Assembly: GCA_964651705.1 (NCBI GenBank)
Contig: CAZYWZ010000008.1
Location: 25,809 to 89,808, forward strand
Direction: 5' to 3'
Length of the DNA: 64,000 bases
From: JADLBR01 sp964651705
GTDB taxonomy: Bacteria > Verrucomicrobiota > Verrucomicrobiia > JADLBR01
The position numbers and the translations under genes are program-made. The number at the start of each line of letters is the position of its first letter. The first letter of the stretch is position 1. Positions 25,388 to 33,827 of this stretch are shown here, in pieces. Below the pieces are notes generated by a model that worked only from the letters and a program-made list of their open reading frames with translations, was not told the DNA's origin and did no database searches.

Positions 25388-26305
25388 TTACGCCCTCCCT
25401 CGCCAGGGGCGCCACCATGGCGTTGGGCTGCGCCCCGCGCGGGTGGCTCGTTCCGGGTCCTCGGTCAGGTAACCCAGGGACAGGAGGAGAGGTTTCTCGA
25501 TCGCAAGCACCTCTCGCTGCGCCTCCGCTGGGGCGGCGCGGAATTTCCCGATCGATGTGGTCTTGACCGAAGGGGCGATAGAGCGGATCGCCGGGTCAGG
25601 CTCCGCGACGCCCGCGAACCGGAGGGCCTTCTCGGCGACGGTCTCAAACGACTGGCACAGGGCCTCGTAACGGATTTCCAGAAGGCGCTCGCGCAGCATC
25701 GCGCCGTAAGTCCGGCCGACCCTCACGCTGTTGGCCCAGTGCAGGGCATTGTAGACGTGCGGGCGCCTCGCGTACTGTTCTTTCTTGAGGCGGTCGCCTT
25801 CCCACCAGCGGATCCGGTCGGTGTCGAAGTAGATCTTCCGCCAGAACGGGGTGTTGGGCGCCTGGTGGTCGCAGAAGGCGACGTCGCGCCCATCGCGAAC
25901 GAGGTGGATGTATTTTGCTCCGGGGAACAACCGGTCGACGACGGGGAGGATGTGGGACGTCTCGCAGAGCTTCCAACCCCACGGCTGGGCGCAGGCGCGC
26001 CCCGCGAGATGGGAGGCGAAAACCGATTGCGACACTTCGGCCAAGGCCGCGATCTCCGCGGGATCGTCCCACAGTGGCGCGTAATCTGGGTAGTGTCGCG
26101 TCACCAGCCACTCGACCAGCCGGAGCACGTCGAGCGAGTCGCGCGACTCGTTTAGATGGGATCCGAGAAATATCCCGCCCGCCTCCAGCAGGCCAGCCAG
26201 CAGGCGGCTGCCGGAGTGCGACTTGTTGTATATGATGATGGGCGGGGGGAGCCCCGACACGGATTGGGCGAGGGCGCTCGCGTTGGGCGAGGCATCGGGT
26301 GTCAT
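25388..26305 (-). CDS. Sulfotransferase-like protein
   Basis: A 305-residue protein with both PAPS-binding elements of sulfotransferases: the 5'-phosphosulfate loop IIIYNKSHSGSRLLAGLLEAGG near residues 23-44 (split here as text) and the 3'-phosphate motif YIHLVRDGRDVAF near 145. It would sulfate a sugar or lipid carrier. The ATG at 26305 is the natural start; a much longer open frame upstream is antisense to the methyltransferase gene. It lies in the glycan block, convergent with the RmlD-like gene and divergent from the methyltransferase, so sulfation of the same glycan is a reasonable inference. Confidence 0.78.
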   Translation of the reverse strand: MTPDASPNASALAQSVSGLPPPIIIYNKSHSGSRLLAGLLEAGGIFLGSHLNESRDSLDVLRLVEWLVTRHYPDYAPLWDDPAEIAALAEVSQSVFASHLAGRACAQPWGWKLCETSHILPVVDRLFPGAKYIHLVRDGRDVAFCDHQAPNTPFWRKIYFDTDRIRWWEGDRLKKEQYARRPHVYNALHWANSVRVGRTYGAMLRERLLEIRYEALCQSFETVAEKALRFAGVAEPDPAIRSIAPSVKTTSIGKFRAAPAEAQREVLAIEKPLLLSLGYLTEDPERATRAGRSPTPWWRPWRGRA

Positions 26306-26392
26306 GGGAGTTGGCGCGATCTGGGGTGGGCGCTTGCCCCTTTTGCCCGCGGCGATAGTATGTCCGCCACAGTCATGTGAAAGGCGGGCGAA

Positions 26393-26980
26393 GTGCACCC
26401 GAGAATCTTCCGCGAGTTTGAGCGCATCTGCCGGACGTATGGCGCCGGGGGTGCCGTGCTGGAAATCGGGGCGGTTGCGGGGCCGGACTCGTTGCTCTGC
26501 CTCGATGCCCTGGCTTGTGCTTCGGAGAAGGTGGGCGTCAACCTGAGCCCGCCGTCGCGGTTCCGGGATTTCGAGATCTTGCAGGCCAACGCCAATAGGC
26601 TCGACATATTCGATCCTTGCAGTTTCGACACTATACTCTGCAACGCGACCCTCGAGCACGATCCCTTTTTTTGGAGGACATTGGAGGAGGTGAGGCGGGT
26701 GGGGCGGCCGGGCGCCCTCGTGGTGATCGGCGTGCCGGGATACGCCAGTCATCCGTGGCTGGAGCGGTTCAAGCGCCGCCGGATCGCGGTGACCGGGCGC
26801 TGGCTGTGGGGGGCCCTGCGCGCCTCGACGCCGACCTTGGTGGTGCACGACTATCCCGGCGACTACTACCGCTTCAGCGAACAGGCGGTGAGGGAGGTGT
26901 TCTTTTCTGGCATGTGCGACGTCATCGTGCGGCGGCTGATGGTGCCCCCCCGCCTCATAGGCGCGGGGCGATTGCTGTGA
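26393..26980 (+). CDS. Class I SAM-dependent methyltransferase
   Basis: A 195-residue protein. Motif I is degenerate (VLEIGAVAGPDSLLCLDAL instead of a Gly-rich ExGxGxG), motif IV FDTILCNATLEHDPFFWRTLEEVRRVGRPGALVVI reads like Methyltransf_11/25 proteins, and a C-terminal HDYPGDYYRFSEQAV segment is typical of glycan-cluster methyltransferases. Start GTG 26393 with AAAGGCGGGCGAA upstream. The stop abuts the stop of the convergent GT4 gene with no gap. Target probably a sugar hydroxyl or amino group; unproven. Confidence 0.75.
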   Translation: MHPRIFREFERICRTYGAGGAVLEIGAVAGPDSLLCLDALACASEKVGVNLSPPSRFRDFEILQANANRLDIFDPCSFDTILCNATLEHDPFFWRTLEEVRRVGRPGALVVIGVPGYASHPWLERFKRRRIAVTGRWLWGALRASTPTLVVHDYPGDYYRFSEQAVREVFFSGMCDVIVRRLMVPPRLIGAGRLL

Positions 26981-28036
26981 TCACTTCGCGGCGCGCACGC
27001 GCTCCAGGATTTCGAGCAGCGCGGGGAACCATTTGCGCGCGGAATACTCTTCCTCGCAATAGCGGCGACCGGCCCGGCCCAGGCGGAGCCGCAGGTCCTG
27101 GTCGTGGATCAGCGCCCCGATGGCCTCGGCCCACTGCGCCTCGGAGTCGGCACCCAGGCCGGCGCCGCTCTCGTCGATGATCTTGCGATTGACGCCGATG
27201 GGAGTGGCGATGAAGGGCAATCCGCCCGCCATGTATTGGAGGATCTTCGTGGCGCACTTGTGCCTCTGAAAGGGTTCGTCGACAAGGGGCATGAGGCCGA
27301 CGTCGATGCAGCGGGAGATTCTCTCCTCGACGCGCGGCGACCACGGGATCCAGCGCCACCGCAGGTCGCCCGCCGGCGGACGCGGTCGCGGGCGCGATAT
27401 GATCACGAAGTCGAAGCCCTGGGCGCGCTGCATTCGCCCGAGGGATTCCCAGTGTGGGTAGAGGGTCGTCTTGATCGAGAGATCGGAACCGAGCCAGCCG
27501 ACGCGCGGGCGGTCTGGCGCGGGGTCGGATACTCCGCGCGGCAGGTAGCGGTCGGTGTCCACGACGGTCGGCAGCACCGAAACCCGGTCGGTGAACTGTC
27601 GCGCGTGGGCCGCCAAGAGCTCGTTTCCGGCGGTCACCCAGCGGGCGTTCTCGCACATCCATCGGACCTGCGGCCCCTGTTCGCCAAAATAGATGGCGTC
27701 GTCAAAATCGTAGAGCACCCGCGGATTTCTCTGGAGGAGCCGCTTTTCCCAGGTGATGTCCCAGTCGAGGGTGTCCCGGTTCACGAAGACCACATCGGCC
27801 GACGCGGCGTCGCGGACATCGCGGTGCCGGGCGATCTCCCGCAACGATCGGAGCAGCCGTTTGTATCTTGATTTCCATGGCTGCTTTCGGAATGGTCTGG
27901 GGAAGGGGCGGGGGGGGAAATTTGGGCGGGTGATGGCCCTCCAGCCGGCCCTGCGGAAGTGGCGGCGATAGAGGATGAACCGGAATCGGCTGGCGGGGTC
28001 GAACGTGCTGTAGACGAGGCCCATTATGGTCGGCAT
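26981..28036 (-). CDS. GT4 family glycosyltransferase
   Basis: A 351-residue GT-B enzyme. It has VLYDFDDAIYF near residue 105, VTAGNELLAAHA, VLPTVVDTDRY, RVGWLGSDLS and a donor-binding helix GLMPLVDEPFQRHKCATKILQYMAGGLPFIATPIGVNRKIIDES (in pieces), the typical E/K...E region of GT4 with Lys present. Start ATG 28036 (MPTIMG). It transfers a nucleotide-sugar to a surface glycan in the cytoplasm. It is followed upstream on the same strand by another GT4 and a heptosyltransferase, likely one operon. Confidence 0.85.
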   Translation of the reverse strand: MPTIMGLVYSTFDPASRFRFILYRRHFRRAGWRAITRPNFPPRPFPRPFRKQPWKSRYKRLLRSLREIARHRDVRDAASADVVFVNRDTLDWDITWEKRLLQRNPRVLYDFDDAIYFGEQGPQVRWMCENARWVTAGNELLAAHARQFTDRVSVLPTVVDTDRYLPRGVSDPAPDRPRVGWLGSDLSIKTTLYPHWESLGRMQRAQGFDFVIISRPRPRPPAGDLRWRWIPWSPRVEERISRCIDVGLMPLVDEPFQRHKCATKILQYMAGGLPFIATPIGVNRKIIDESGAGLGADSEAQWAEAIGALIHDQDLRLRLGRAGRRYCEEEYSARKWFPALLEILERVRAAK

Positions 28037-28080
28037 GGTGGGAGATCGATTGAATGGCCTGGGTCGTTCGCTGGCAATGG

Positions 28081-29235
28081 CTATTGGCCCAGTCGGCGGG
28101 CCGCGACTCGCTCGTAGAGCGAGGCGATTTTCGAGAACTGCGCGGCATGGTGGAATCGGCTTGCCCGCCGGGATGCGGCTGAGCCGATGAGAGCCCATCC
28201 GAGCGGCGTCCTGTGCGCGCGCATGGCGGTGGCGAGGGCTTTGGCGTCGGTCGGGTTCGGGACGATGAGGCCATCCACACCGTCGTCCATGAGCTCGGAC
28301 GACCCGTTGCTGGGGGTCGTGATCACCGGGAGGCCGCTGGCCATGGCCTCGAGCGCGGCGAGGGGGCAGGGGTCGTAGAGGGCGGGATGCACCATGACGT
28401 CCGCGGCGTGGTAAAGCGGGCGGAGGTCATGGACGTAGCCGAGGAATCGGACGCGGTCCGCGATGCCGAGCCGCTCGGCCTTTAGCCGATATCTTCCGAT
28501 GGGCCCGTCGCCCGCCAACCAGTACTGGAAGGCGGCATTGGGTTCGTTTCGGCAAATGATGGCAATGGCCCGCAGGGTGGCGTCCACGCCCTTGAGCGCG
28601 AAATTCTGTGCGACGCCCAGGAAGACGATCCCTTCGGTCTCCGATAAGTTGGCGCGGAGGCGGGTGCGATCGGCGGCGCGCCCGAGCGGAGAGAATCGCG
28701 CCGTGTCGATGCCGTTGTGGATCACTTCGATCCTGCTGGGGTTGGCGCGATGGAGTTTCAGGAATTGGTCGCGGACGAGGTGGGATACCGCGATCAGGGT
28801 GACGCGGGGGTCGGCGAAGGCCATTTCCTCCACGCGCCTGCGCGCGCGATACAGCCGCCGCCATCGGGGCGCGAGAAATTCTCTCCATCTGTCCGACAGC
28901 GGGCGCGCGGGGGCCTCCGCCCGTCGTGCGGCGAGGCGACTGCCGCCGAGGGGGTGATAGATATCGCAACGCCCGATGCTTCCGGTGTCGTGGAGGACAT
29001 CCGGCGCCAGCGCGCGGGCGGCGGCCTCGAGCGCCATGGCGCGCCGCGCGTGGTCTTTCGGCCTCTTGACCGGGACCACCTCGACGCCAGCGGGGACCGC
29101 GGCGGGTTCGATCACAAACGCGACGACGCAGGGCCGATGGCCGTCCGTGACCAGCCACTGGGCGTACTGGGCGACCCACGCCTCCAGGCCGCCCCACGAG
29201 GGGTCGAAGCGGTCGAGCACCAGTGCCACTTTCAT
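28081..29235 (-). CDS. GT4 family glycosyltransferase
   Basis: A 384-residue enzyme starting MKVALVLDRFDPSWGGLEAW, a classic GT4 start that binds acceptor near the GG loop. Later IEVIHNGIDTARF near residue 167, FLGVAQNFALKGVDATL (family G...KG), RVRFLGYVHDLRPLYHAADVMVHPALYDPCPLAALEAMASGLPVI (in pieces) with the donor-binding Glu. WaaG/RfaG-type lipopolysaccharide core glucosyltransferases look very similar, so an LPS-core role is likely. Its ATG overlaps the heptosyltransferase stop by four bases (ATGA), indicating coupled translation. Confidence 0.88.
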   Translation of the reverse strand: MKVALVLDRFDPSWGGLEAWVAQYAQWLVTDGHRPCVVAFVIEPAAVPAGVEVVPVKRPKDHARRAMALEAAARALAPDVLHDTGSIGRCDIYHPLGGSRLAARRAEAPARPLSDRWREFLAPRWRRLYRARRRVEEMAFADPRVTLIAVSHLVRDQFLKLHRANPSRIEVIHNGIDTARFSPLGRAADRTRLRANLSETEGIVFLGVAQNFALKGVDATLRAIAIICRNEPNAAFQYWLAGDGPIGRYRLKAERLGIADRVRFLGYVHDLRPLYHAADVMVHPALYDPCPLAALEAMASGLPVITTPSNGSSELMDDGVDGLIVPNPTDAKALATAMRAHRTPLGWALIGSAASRRASRFHHAAQFSKIASLYERVAARRLGQ

Positions 29236-30323
29236 CGCGTGACAGCCTCATTGGATACGGCGCGAGATAGCGCGCGCATGACCCCGTCGACACCGAGGTC
29301 TCGCATGCAACGATGGTGCCCCAGAGGGCAGGTCTTCTCCTGGCACGGGCCGCATTCGACCTGGATCCTGAGCCAAGACTCCCGGGGGCAATGCGTGTCC
29401 GTCCACTCTGGCGCGGTGGGTCCAAATAGTGCTATGACAGGAAGGCCAAGTGCGGCGGCAATGTGGCGCGGGCCGCTATCGGTTGTGACCAGTGCCGCGC
29501 AGCGCCGGAGGCAGGCCTTGGTCAGGCCAAGCGAGACATCACGGTCGGCCAGATGCACGACCCGCGGGTGGCTCGCGGCCCGAGAGATGTCTCGCGCGCG
29601 CCCGCGCTCGTCGGGCCCGCAGATGAAGAGGGAATGGCGGCCGAGTTCGACGGCGACGCGCCGGGCCAGTTCCGCAAAATGTTCGTCGGGCCAGAGTTTT
29701 GCCGCTCCATAGGCGCCGCTGGAATTCATGGCGATCACGGAACCGTCGCCGGGCAGCCCGAGTTCGGCGAATGCCCGGTCGGCGGCAGCGTCGTCCTCGG
29801 GTCGGGTGGCGATTTCCATGCGGGGGCTTTCTGGAGGGCAGCCGAGGGCGCGGGCGATGTTCAGGTAATAGTCCACGGCGACCGCGCGGGGCCAGCCCCC
29901 TTTGCCGGCGGGCGGTCCTAGCGGATCGGTGAGGAGATGGTCGCGGCCGTTTCGGGCGTACCCGATCCGTTTTCTGGCTCTTCCGGCACTTGCCAGTTCG
30001 GCGGTGCGGAGGTTGTCGATCAGTAGGATGGCCAGATGAAATCGCCGTCGCCGCATCCGCTCGGCGATGGCCTTGGCGCGGAGGGACGGGTCTTGGGAGC
30101 GGTGGTCGAATGGCCAGATCTCGTCGAGGAGGCGGGTCCCATCCAACGCGCCGATGACGGTCGGCCGCGCGATGCCCACGATATGGGACGCCGGGCCAAA
30201 GTGACCGTGGATGGCGCGCAGGGCGGGCGTCGCCATCACGGCGTCACCCACCCAATTCGGTAGGAAGACGGCGATCCGGTAACCGGGCCACAATCGGCGG
30301 ATGGCGTGTGGCAGGAGGTTCAC
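29232..30323 (-). CDS. Heptosyltransferase-like GT9 (WaaF/WaaC type)
   Basis: About 363 residues. The N-terminus YRIAVFLPNWVGDAVMATPALRAI is the GT9 signature; RKRIGYARNGRDHLLTD, SSGAYGAAKLWPDEHFAELA and TTDSGPRHIAAALGLPVIALFGPT (in pieces) with the DSGPRH donor site complete the family. It adds heptose or another ADP-sugar to lipid A core. The GTG at 30323 is my start choice; TTG 30293 is also possible, and neither has a clear ribosome site. It is the first gene of a three-gene minus-strand operon, with 45 bases to the divergent GT29-like gene. Confidence 0.87.
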   Translation of the reverse strand: MNLLPHAIRRLWPGYRIAVFLPNWVGDAVMATPALRAIHGHFGPASHIVGIARPTVIGALDGTRLLDEIWPFDHRSQDPSLRAKAIAERMRRRRFHLAILLIDNLRTAELASAGRARKRIGYARNGRDHLLTDPLGPPAGKGGWPRAVAVDYYLNIARALGCPPESPRMEIATRPEDDAAADRAFAELGLPGDGSVIAMNSSGAYGAAKLWPDEHFAELARRVAVELGRHSLFICGPDERGRARDISRAASHPRVVHLADRDVSLGLTKACLRRCAALVTTDSGPRHIAAALGLPVIALFGPTAPEWTDTHCPRESWLRIQVECGPCQEKTCPLGHHRCMRDLGVDGVMRALSRAVSNEAVTR

Positions 30324-30368
30324 GTCCGGGACGTATACCGCAATTTCGGCCCGGGCGCGAGCGGGCGC

Positions 30369-31178
30369 ATGTCCCGATTGAAACGGGGAGGCCATGGGGT
30401 TACCGTCCTCGACTCCATGATCCCCGGGCTGAGTTTTTGGGAGCTGGCAAGGTGCCGCGCCTGGGCCGCCTGGCTGGGCGCGCTGCGGCCCGGACTGCGG
30501 GGGCTGCACCCCCTGCTGCGGGATTGCCCTTTTGCGCAGGTGGTCTTGGGTCGTCCGCAGCCGAAGCGCCTTCTCCTGATTGGGTCCGGGGTTACGCCGT
30601 GTCCCGAAGAATGGCTGCGGCGCGATGGCATCGGTGCCGTGTACGTGAACGAAAAGATGCTGGGGGTGGAGCCGTACTCCCACCTCGAGCCATACGCGAT
30701 AGTGACGCGCAAGAACCCGACGGCGGATCTCGTGCGGGAATTCGCTTCGGGGCATCCCGCGCGCCCATTGGTTTTCGAGTTTAATTCGGGCGAGGCCGCC
30801 CAAATGATCTGCGATGAGAGGGGGCGTTTCTTTCGGTTTCCGGTTAACCGGGGCATGGACGGGGCGTGGTTCGAGGCCTACAATCGCGCGGTCCGGGCCC
30901 GTGCGGGGAATCGGCGGCTTCGTCTTACGACCGGTTTCTACGTGACCCTCTGGCTGCTATCGGGAGCACAGGAGGAGATCACGATAGTCGGTTTCGACGG
31001 GCACCTCGGGCTGGCCGACACTTCGGAGTATCGGTTTCACGCTCGGCCGGGCTGCCGGATGGATCGGAGGTTCCACGACCTGTCCTTCGAGTGGTCGTTC
31101 CTGGAGGCCGCGGTGCGGATCGGGCTCCGCCGCGGCGTGCGGGTCAACGTCGCGCGGCGGGCGGGTGGAGCTACCTGA
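30369..31178 (+). CDS. GT29-like (sialyltransferase-like) putative glycosyltransferase
   Basis: A 269-residue protein. I match it only loosely to bacterial GT29/GT42-type proteins: LLLIGSGVTPCPEEWL near residue 76 resembles an L-motif (sialyl motif start), VNEKMLGVEPY and AIVTRKNPT follow, and LTTGFYVTLWLLSGAQEEITIVGFDGHLG near 195-220 matches the S-motif style TG...L........GFD. Start ATG 30369 is preceded by weak signals. It converges on the sulfatase gene with an 8-base overlap. The activity could be sialyl, Kdo-like or another sugar transfer; the call is tentative. Confidence 0.5.
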   Translation: MSRLKRGGHGVTVLDSMIPGLSFWELARCRAWAAWLGALRPGLRGLHPLLRDCPFAQVVLGRPQPKRLLLIGSGVTPCPEEWLRRDGIGAVYVNEKMLGVEPYSHLEPYAIVTRKNPTADLVREFASGHPARPLVFEFNSGEAAQMICDERGRFFRFPVNRGMDGAWFEAYNRAVRARAGNRRLRLTTGFYVTLWLLSGAQEEITIVGFDGHLGLADTSEYRFHARPGCRMDRRFHDLSFEWSFLEAAVRIGLRRGVRVNVARRAGGAT

Positions 31179-32664
31179 GCGACCTGCGGAAGGTCTCGGC
31201 CCGCTCGCGCATGTCGACGAGGCGTGGGGTATAGAAGGGGTCTGGGACGACGTTGGTGGTCTCGTGGGGGTCCTTTTTCAGATCGAAGAGGGCCTCGGAG
31301 CCGGGGCCCTTGCGTTTGATGTAGGTGATATATTTCCAGTCGCGGGTGCGGACGCCCTCGCAGGGTTCGATGTGCCTGGGTGGCTTGGGGTGGTGCTCGT
31401 AGAGGTGCTCGTAGAAGAAGCTCTCGCGCAGGGGGCGGGTGGGCTGTTGTAACTGGGGCAACAGGCTGCGGCCCTGCATCGTGGCCGGGACTGGGATCCC
31501 GGCAAGATCGAGCGCGGTGGGCGCGATGTCGATGTTGAGCGCCATCTCGTCGCAGGCCTGGGCGTGTTTGCCCACGAGGGGTGCCGGGCCCGCGATGATC
31601 AATGGCACGCGGATGGACTCCTCGTGCATGAGCCATTTGCCGAAGAAGCCATGCTCGCCGAGGAAATGGCCGTTATCGGAGGTGAAGAGGATGACGGTGT
31701 TTTCCAGGAGGCCGCGCGATTGGAGTTCGGCGAGGAGCTTGCCGACGGACGCGTCGAGGCCCTCGATCAGGCGATAGTAATGGCGCTGCTGCTGCTGGCG
31801 CGGGCCGTCGGGCGTGCCGTCCTCGGCGAACTGGAGCCCGCGGTCGCTCTCGAGCGAGGCGCGCAGGAAATCGGGTTCGCGCAGGGCGGCCTCGCGGGTC
31901 ACGGTGGGGCGCGCGGGCATCTCGACGCCCTCGAAACGCCCGGCGAACTCGGGCGCGTAGCCGCTCCATGGCCCGTGCGGGGCCTTGAAACTGACGGAGA
32001 GGCAGAAGGGTTTCGCCGGATCGCACTGGTCGAGGAAGCCCTGGATCTTGGCCGGAATGATCTGGGTCTCCAGATGGAGGGGATCTTTGAGGGAGGGGTG
32101 GGGTCGCCCCGCGCCGCCGGTTCCCTGGGCCTGTTGGGCCTCGGCAGGGCAATCGCAGAAGAACTCGGTGCGGTTTGTCGTGCCGTCGTTGGTGACGTAG
32201 TTGCAGGCCCTGCCATGCCAGTACGAGGTTTGGGCCATGTCGCCGGCCCAGAAATCGAACGCCTTGGCGCAGCGCTGGAAATAGTCGCGGTCGCTCGGGG
32301 CGGTGCCCCATTTGCCGACGAAGCCCGTCCAGTAGCCGCCCTGCTGCAAGATGGCGGGGTAGGTGGCGCCGAGCTCGGCGATGGGCGTGGCGAAATCGTG
32401 AATCCCGTGGCGGCGGGCGTATTGGCCGGTGAGGATCGAGGCGCGGCTGACCGAGCAGATCGAGGTGGTGACGAACGCGTTGCGGAATAGCGTGCCACCC
32501 GCGGCCAGGCGGTCGATGTTTGGCGTCCGGATCACGGTATTTCCGGCGCAGGACATCGCGTCCCAGCGCATGTCATCGGCCAGGAGGATGACGAGGTTTG
32601 GCCGGGTCGGTGCGGCGGTCGCGCAAACCGTCGCCAGCAATAGCGCGAGCGGGAGAGCTTTCAT
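31171..32664 (-). CDS. Exported sulfatase
   Basis: A 497-residue secreted enzyme: signal peptide LPLALLLATVCATAA, then LVILLADDMRWDAM with the metal-binding Asp pair. The formylglycine site SICSVSRASILTGQYARRHG has Cys and Arg in place, but Val where the textbook C-x-P-x-R has Pro; this CSVSR variant is common among PVC sulfatases. HGPWSGY, ILFTSDNGHFLGEHG and KWLMHEESIRVPLI complete the family. It hydrolyses sulfate esters from polysaccharides; activation needs a formylglycine-generating or anaerobic maturase not seen here. The gene precedes nothing on its strand but follows the DUF4412-like gene by 6 bases, so they may be co-transcribed. Confidence 0.9.
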   Translation of the reverse strand: MKALPLALLLATVCATAAPTRPNLVILLADDMRWDAMSCAGNTVIRTPNIDRLAAGGTLFRNAFVTTSICSVSRASILTGQYARRHGIHDFATPIAELGATYPAILQQGGYWTGFVGKWGTAPSDRDYFQRCAKAFDFWAGDMAQTSYWHGRACNYVTNDGTTNRTEFFCDCPAEAQQAQGTGGAGRPHPSLKDPLHLETQIIPAKIQGFLDQCDPAKPFCLSVSFKAPHGPWSGYAPEFAGRFEGVEMPARPTVTREAALREPDFLRASLESDRGLQFAEDGTPDGPRQQQQRHYYRLIEGLDASVGKLLAELQSRGLLENTVILFTSDNGHFLGEHGFFGKWLMHEESIRVPLIIAGPAPLVGKHAQACDEMALNIDIAPTALDLAGIPVPATMQGRSLLPQLQQPTRPLRESFFYEHLYEHHPKPPRHIEPCEGVRTRDWKYITYIKRKGPGSEALFDLKKDPHETTNVVPDPFYTPRLVDMRERAETFRRSLR

Positions 32665-32670
32665 TCTTGG

Positions 32671-33564
32671 CTAGCGCGGAAGGCCGGGGAGGAGGCCGCC
32701 GGGGATGCCGGATGGCGCGCCCTGGGGCATGAGGCTTTGTTGGCTGACGCCGGGGGGCAGTTCGAAGGTATCGGCGGGGATCGCCTCTTGCTGGACGGAT
32801 CTGAGTTCCCATTGGGAGTCGGGTTTGCCGGAGGCGTCGTACGAGACGAAGCGCACGGGCATGCCGTTGAGGATCTCGCCGCTGGCGGGAAGGCTGAGTC
32901 CTGGCATCATGCCCTGCATCGCGTCTTGGATGCCCTTGGTCGCCTCCTCGAAGAAAGTGCCCATGGCGCGCAGGGAGGCGGCGTCCTCGCCCGGGATCGG
33001 GGAGGTCCCGGCGGGGGCGACCCAGGTCTCTTGCAGCAGCTTGCCGTCGGGGCCTCGGGAGGCGTAGCGGTCGCAGGTCCACTGGCCGACCTTCTCGCCC
33101 GAGGCGATCTTCTGGATGACGGGCTGGGGCGCCTTCTGCCCGAGGCCCATGCTGGCACCCATGCCTTTCATCATCCCCTCGACTTGGGCGCGCTGTTCGG
33201 GGGGCATGGCCGCGAGCTGTGCCTGCAGCATGCCCATGGCCGCCGAGAGCTGCTGGCCGACCGCGGACATCATCTGCTTGTCCATCTGCGTGTATCGGGC
33301 CTTGGCCGGCTCGATGAACCAGACCAGCTGTTTGTCGGCGCGGAAGATCAGGTAGTCGTCCCCCGACCCGCCCGCGCCGGCGCCGCCCATCGTGCCCATC
33401 CGGACGCCGGCGGGGGCGACGAATATCTTGGCCGCGCGGGGCTTGCCGTCGGGCAGGGCGGTCTCCTCGCCCACCAGGACGGTGCCGGCGCGGGTCGGGG
33501 CAGCCAACATCGATATCGAGGCCAGTGCGAGAAGGAGAAGGGATGAGACACCTGTCTTGTTCAT
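32671..33564 (-). CDS. Exported DUF4412-like protein
   Basis: 297 residues with a signal peptide (TGVSSLLLLALASISMLAAPTRA). The body, with DDYLIFRADKQLVWFIEPAKARYTQMD and WTCDRYASRGPDGKLLQETWVAP, and a Gln/Met/Gly-rich middle, resembles DUF4412 periplasmic proteins whose function is unknown. Start ATG 33564 gives the signal; upstream codons are not coding. It ends 6 bases before the sulfatase start on the same strand. Assignment to DUF4412 is by pattern and moderate. Confidence 0.6.
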   Translation of the reverse strand: MNKTGVSSLLLLALASISMLAAPTRAGTVLVGEETALPDGKPRAAKIFVAPAGVRMGTMGGAGAGGSGDDYLIFRADKQLVWFIEPAKARYTQMDKQMMSAVGQQLSAAMGMLQAQLAAMPPEQRAQVEGMMKGMGASMGLGQKAPQPVIQKIASGEKVGQWTCDRYASRGPDGKLLQETWVAPAGTSPIPGEDAASLRAMGTFFEEATKGIQDAMQGMMPGLSLPASGEILNGMPVRFVSYDASGKPDSQWELRSVQQEAIPADTFELPPGVSQQSLMPQGAPSGIPGGLLPGLPR

Positions 33565-33827
33565 GGCGTTGAAGATAGCGCAGATTTCGACCAAGCGGAG
33601 GGGAAAATCCGTGGCCGGAGGGGTTTCGTGTCGCCAGGGCGCGCCGCGTCATCTTCGATATCCGTGGTCCCAATTTTTAGGCTAGATCCCGTGCCCCGCG
33701 CGCGGGGCGCCACCGGGGCAGAAAATGGTAGGCTGCGACTTGGCGCACGCCGCCGAATCGAACGCCCGCGTGCGCCAAGGCGCAGCCTACATCGCGACCC
33801 AATTTTCGAGTCAGCGGGCGGCTTGAA
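33565..33827. repeat. Composite palindromes between DUF4412-like and propeller-PHP genes
   Basis: A 263-base region. It contains the unit 33672-33726 (AATTTTTAGGCTAGATCCCG, palindrome GCCCCGCG/CGCGGGGC, then CACCGGGGCAGAAAAT) that recurs inverted at 43321-43379. Next is a nested palindrome with outer arms GTAGGCTGCG/CGCAGCCTAC (33728-33737, 33781-33790) and inner arms TTGGCGCACG/CGTGCGCCAA (33740-33749, 33769-33778). Then comes the word AATTTTCGAGTCAGC at about 33801-33815. Confidence 0.85.

Noticed and set aside
26306..26848. N-terminal extension of the sulfotransferase to 26848.
   Set aside because: It is antisense to the methyltransferase gene and has no protein-like pattern.
31171..32664. 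Considered calling the sulfatase inactive because the site reads CSVSR, not CxPxR.
   Set aside because: This variant is frequent in PVC sulfatases, and Cys and Arg are intact.
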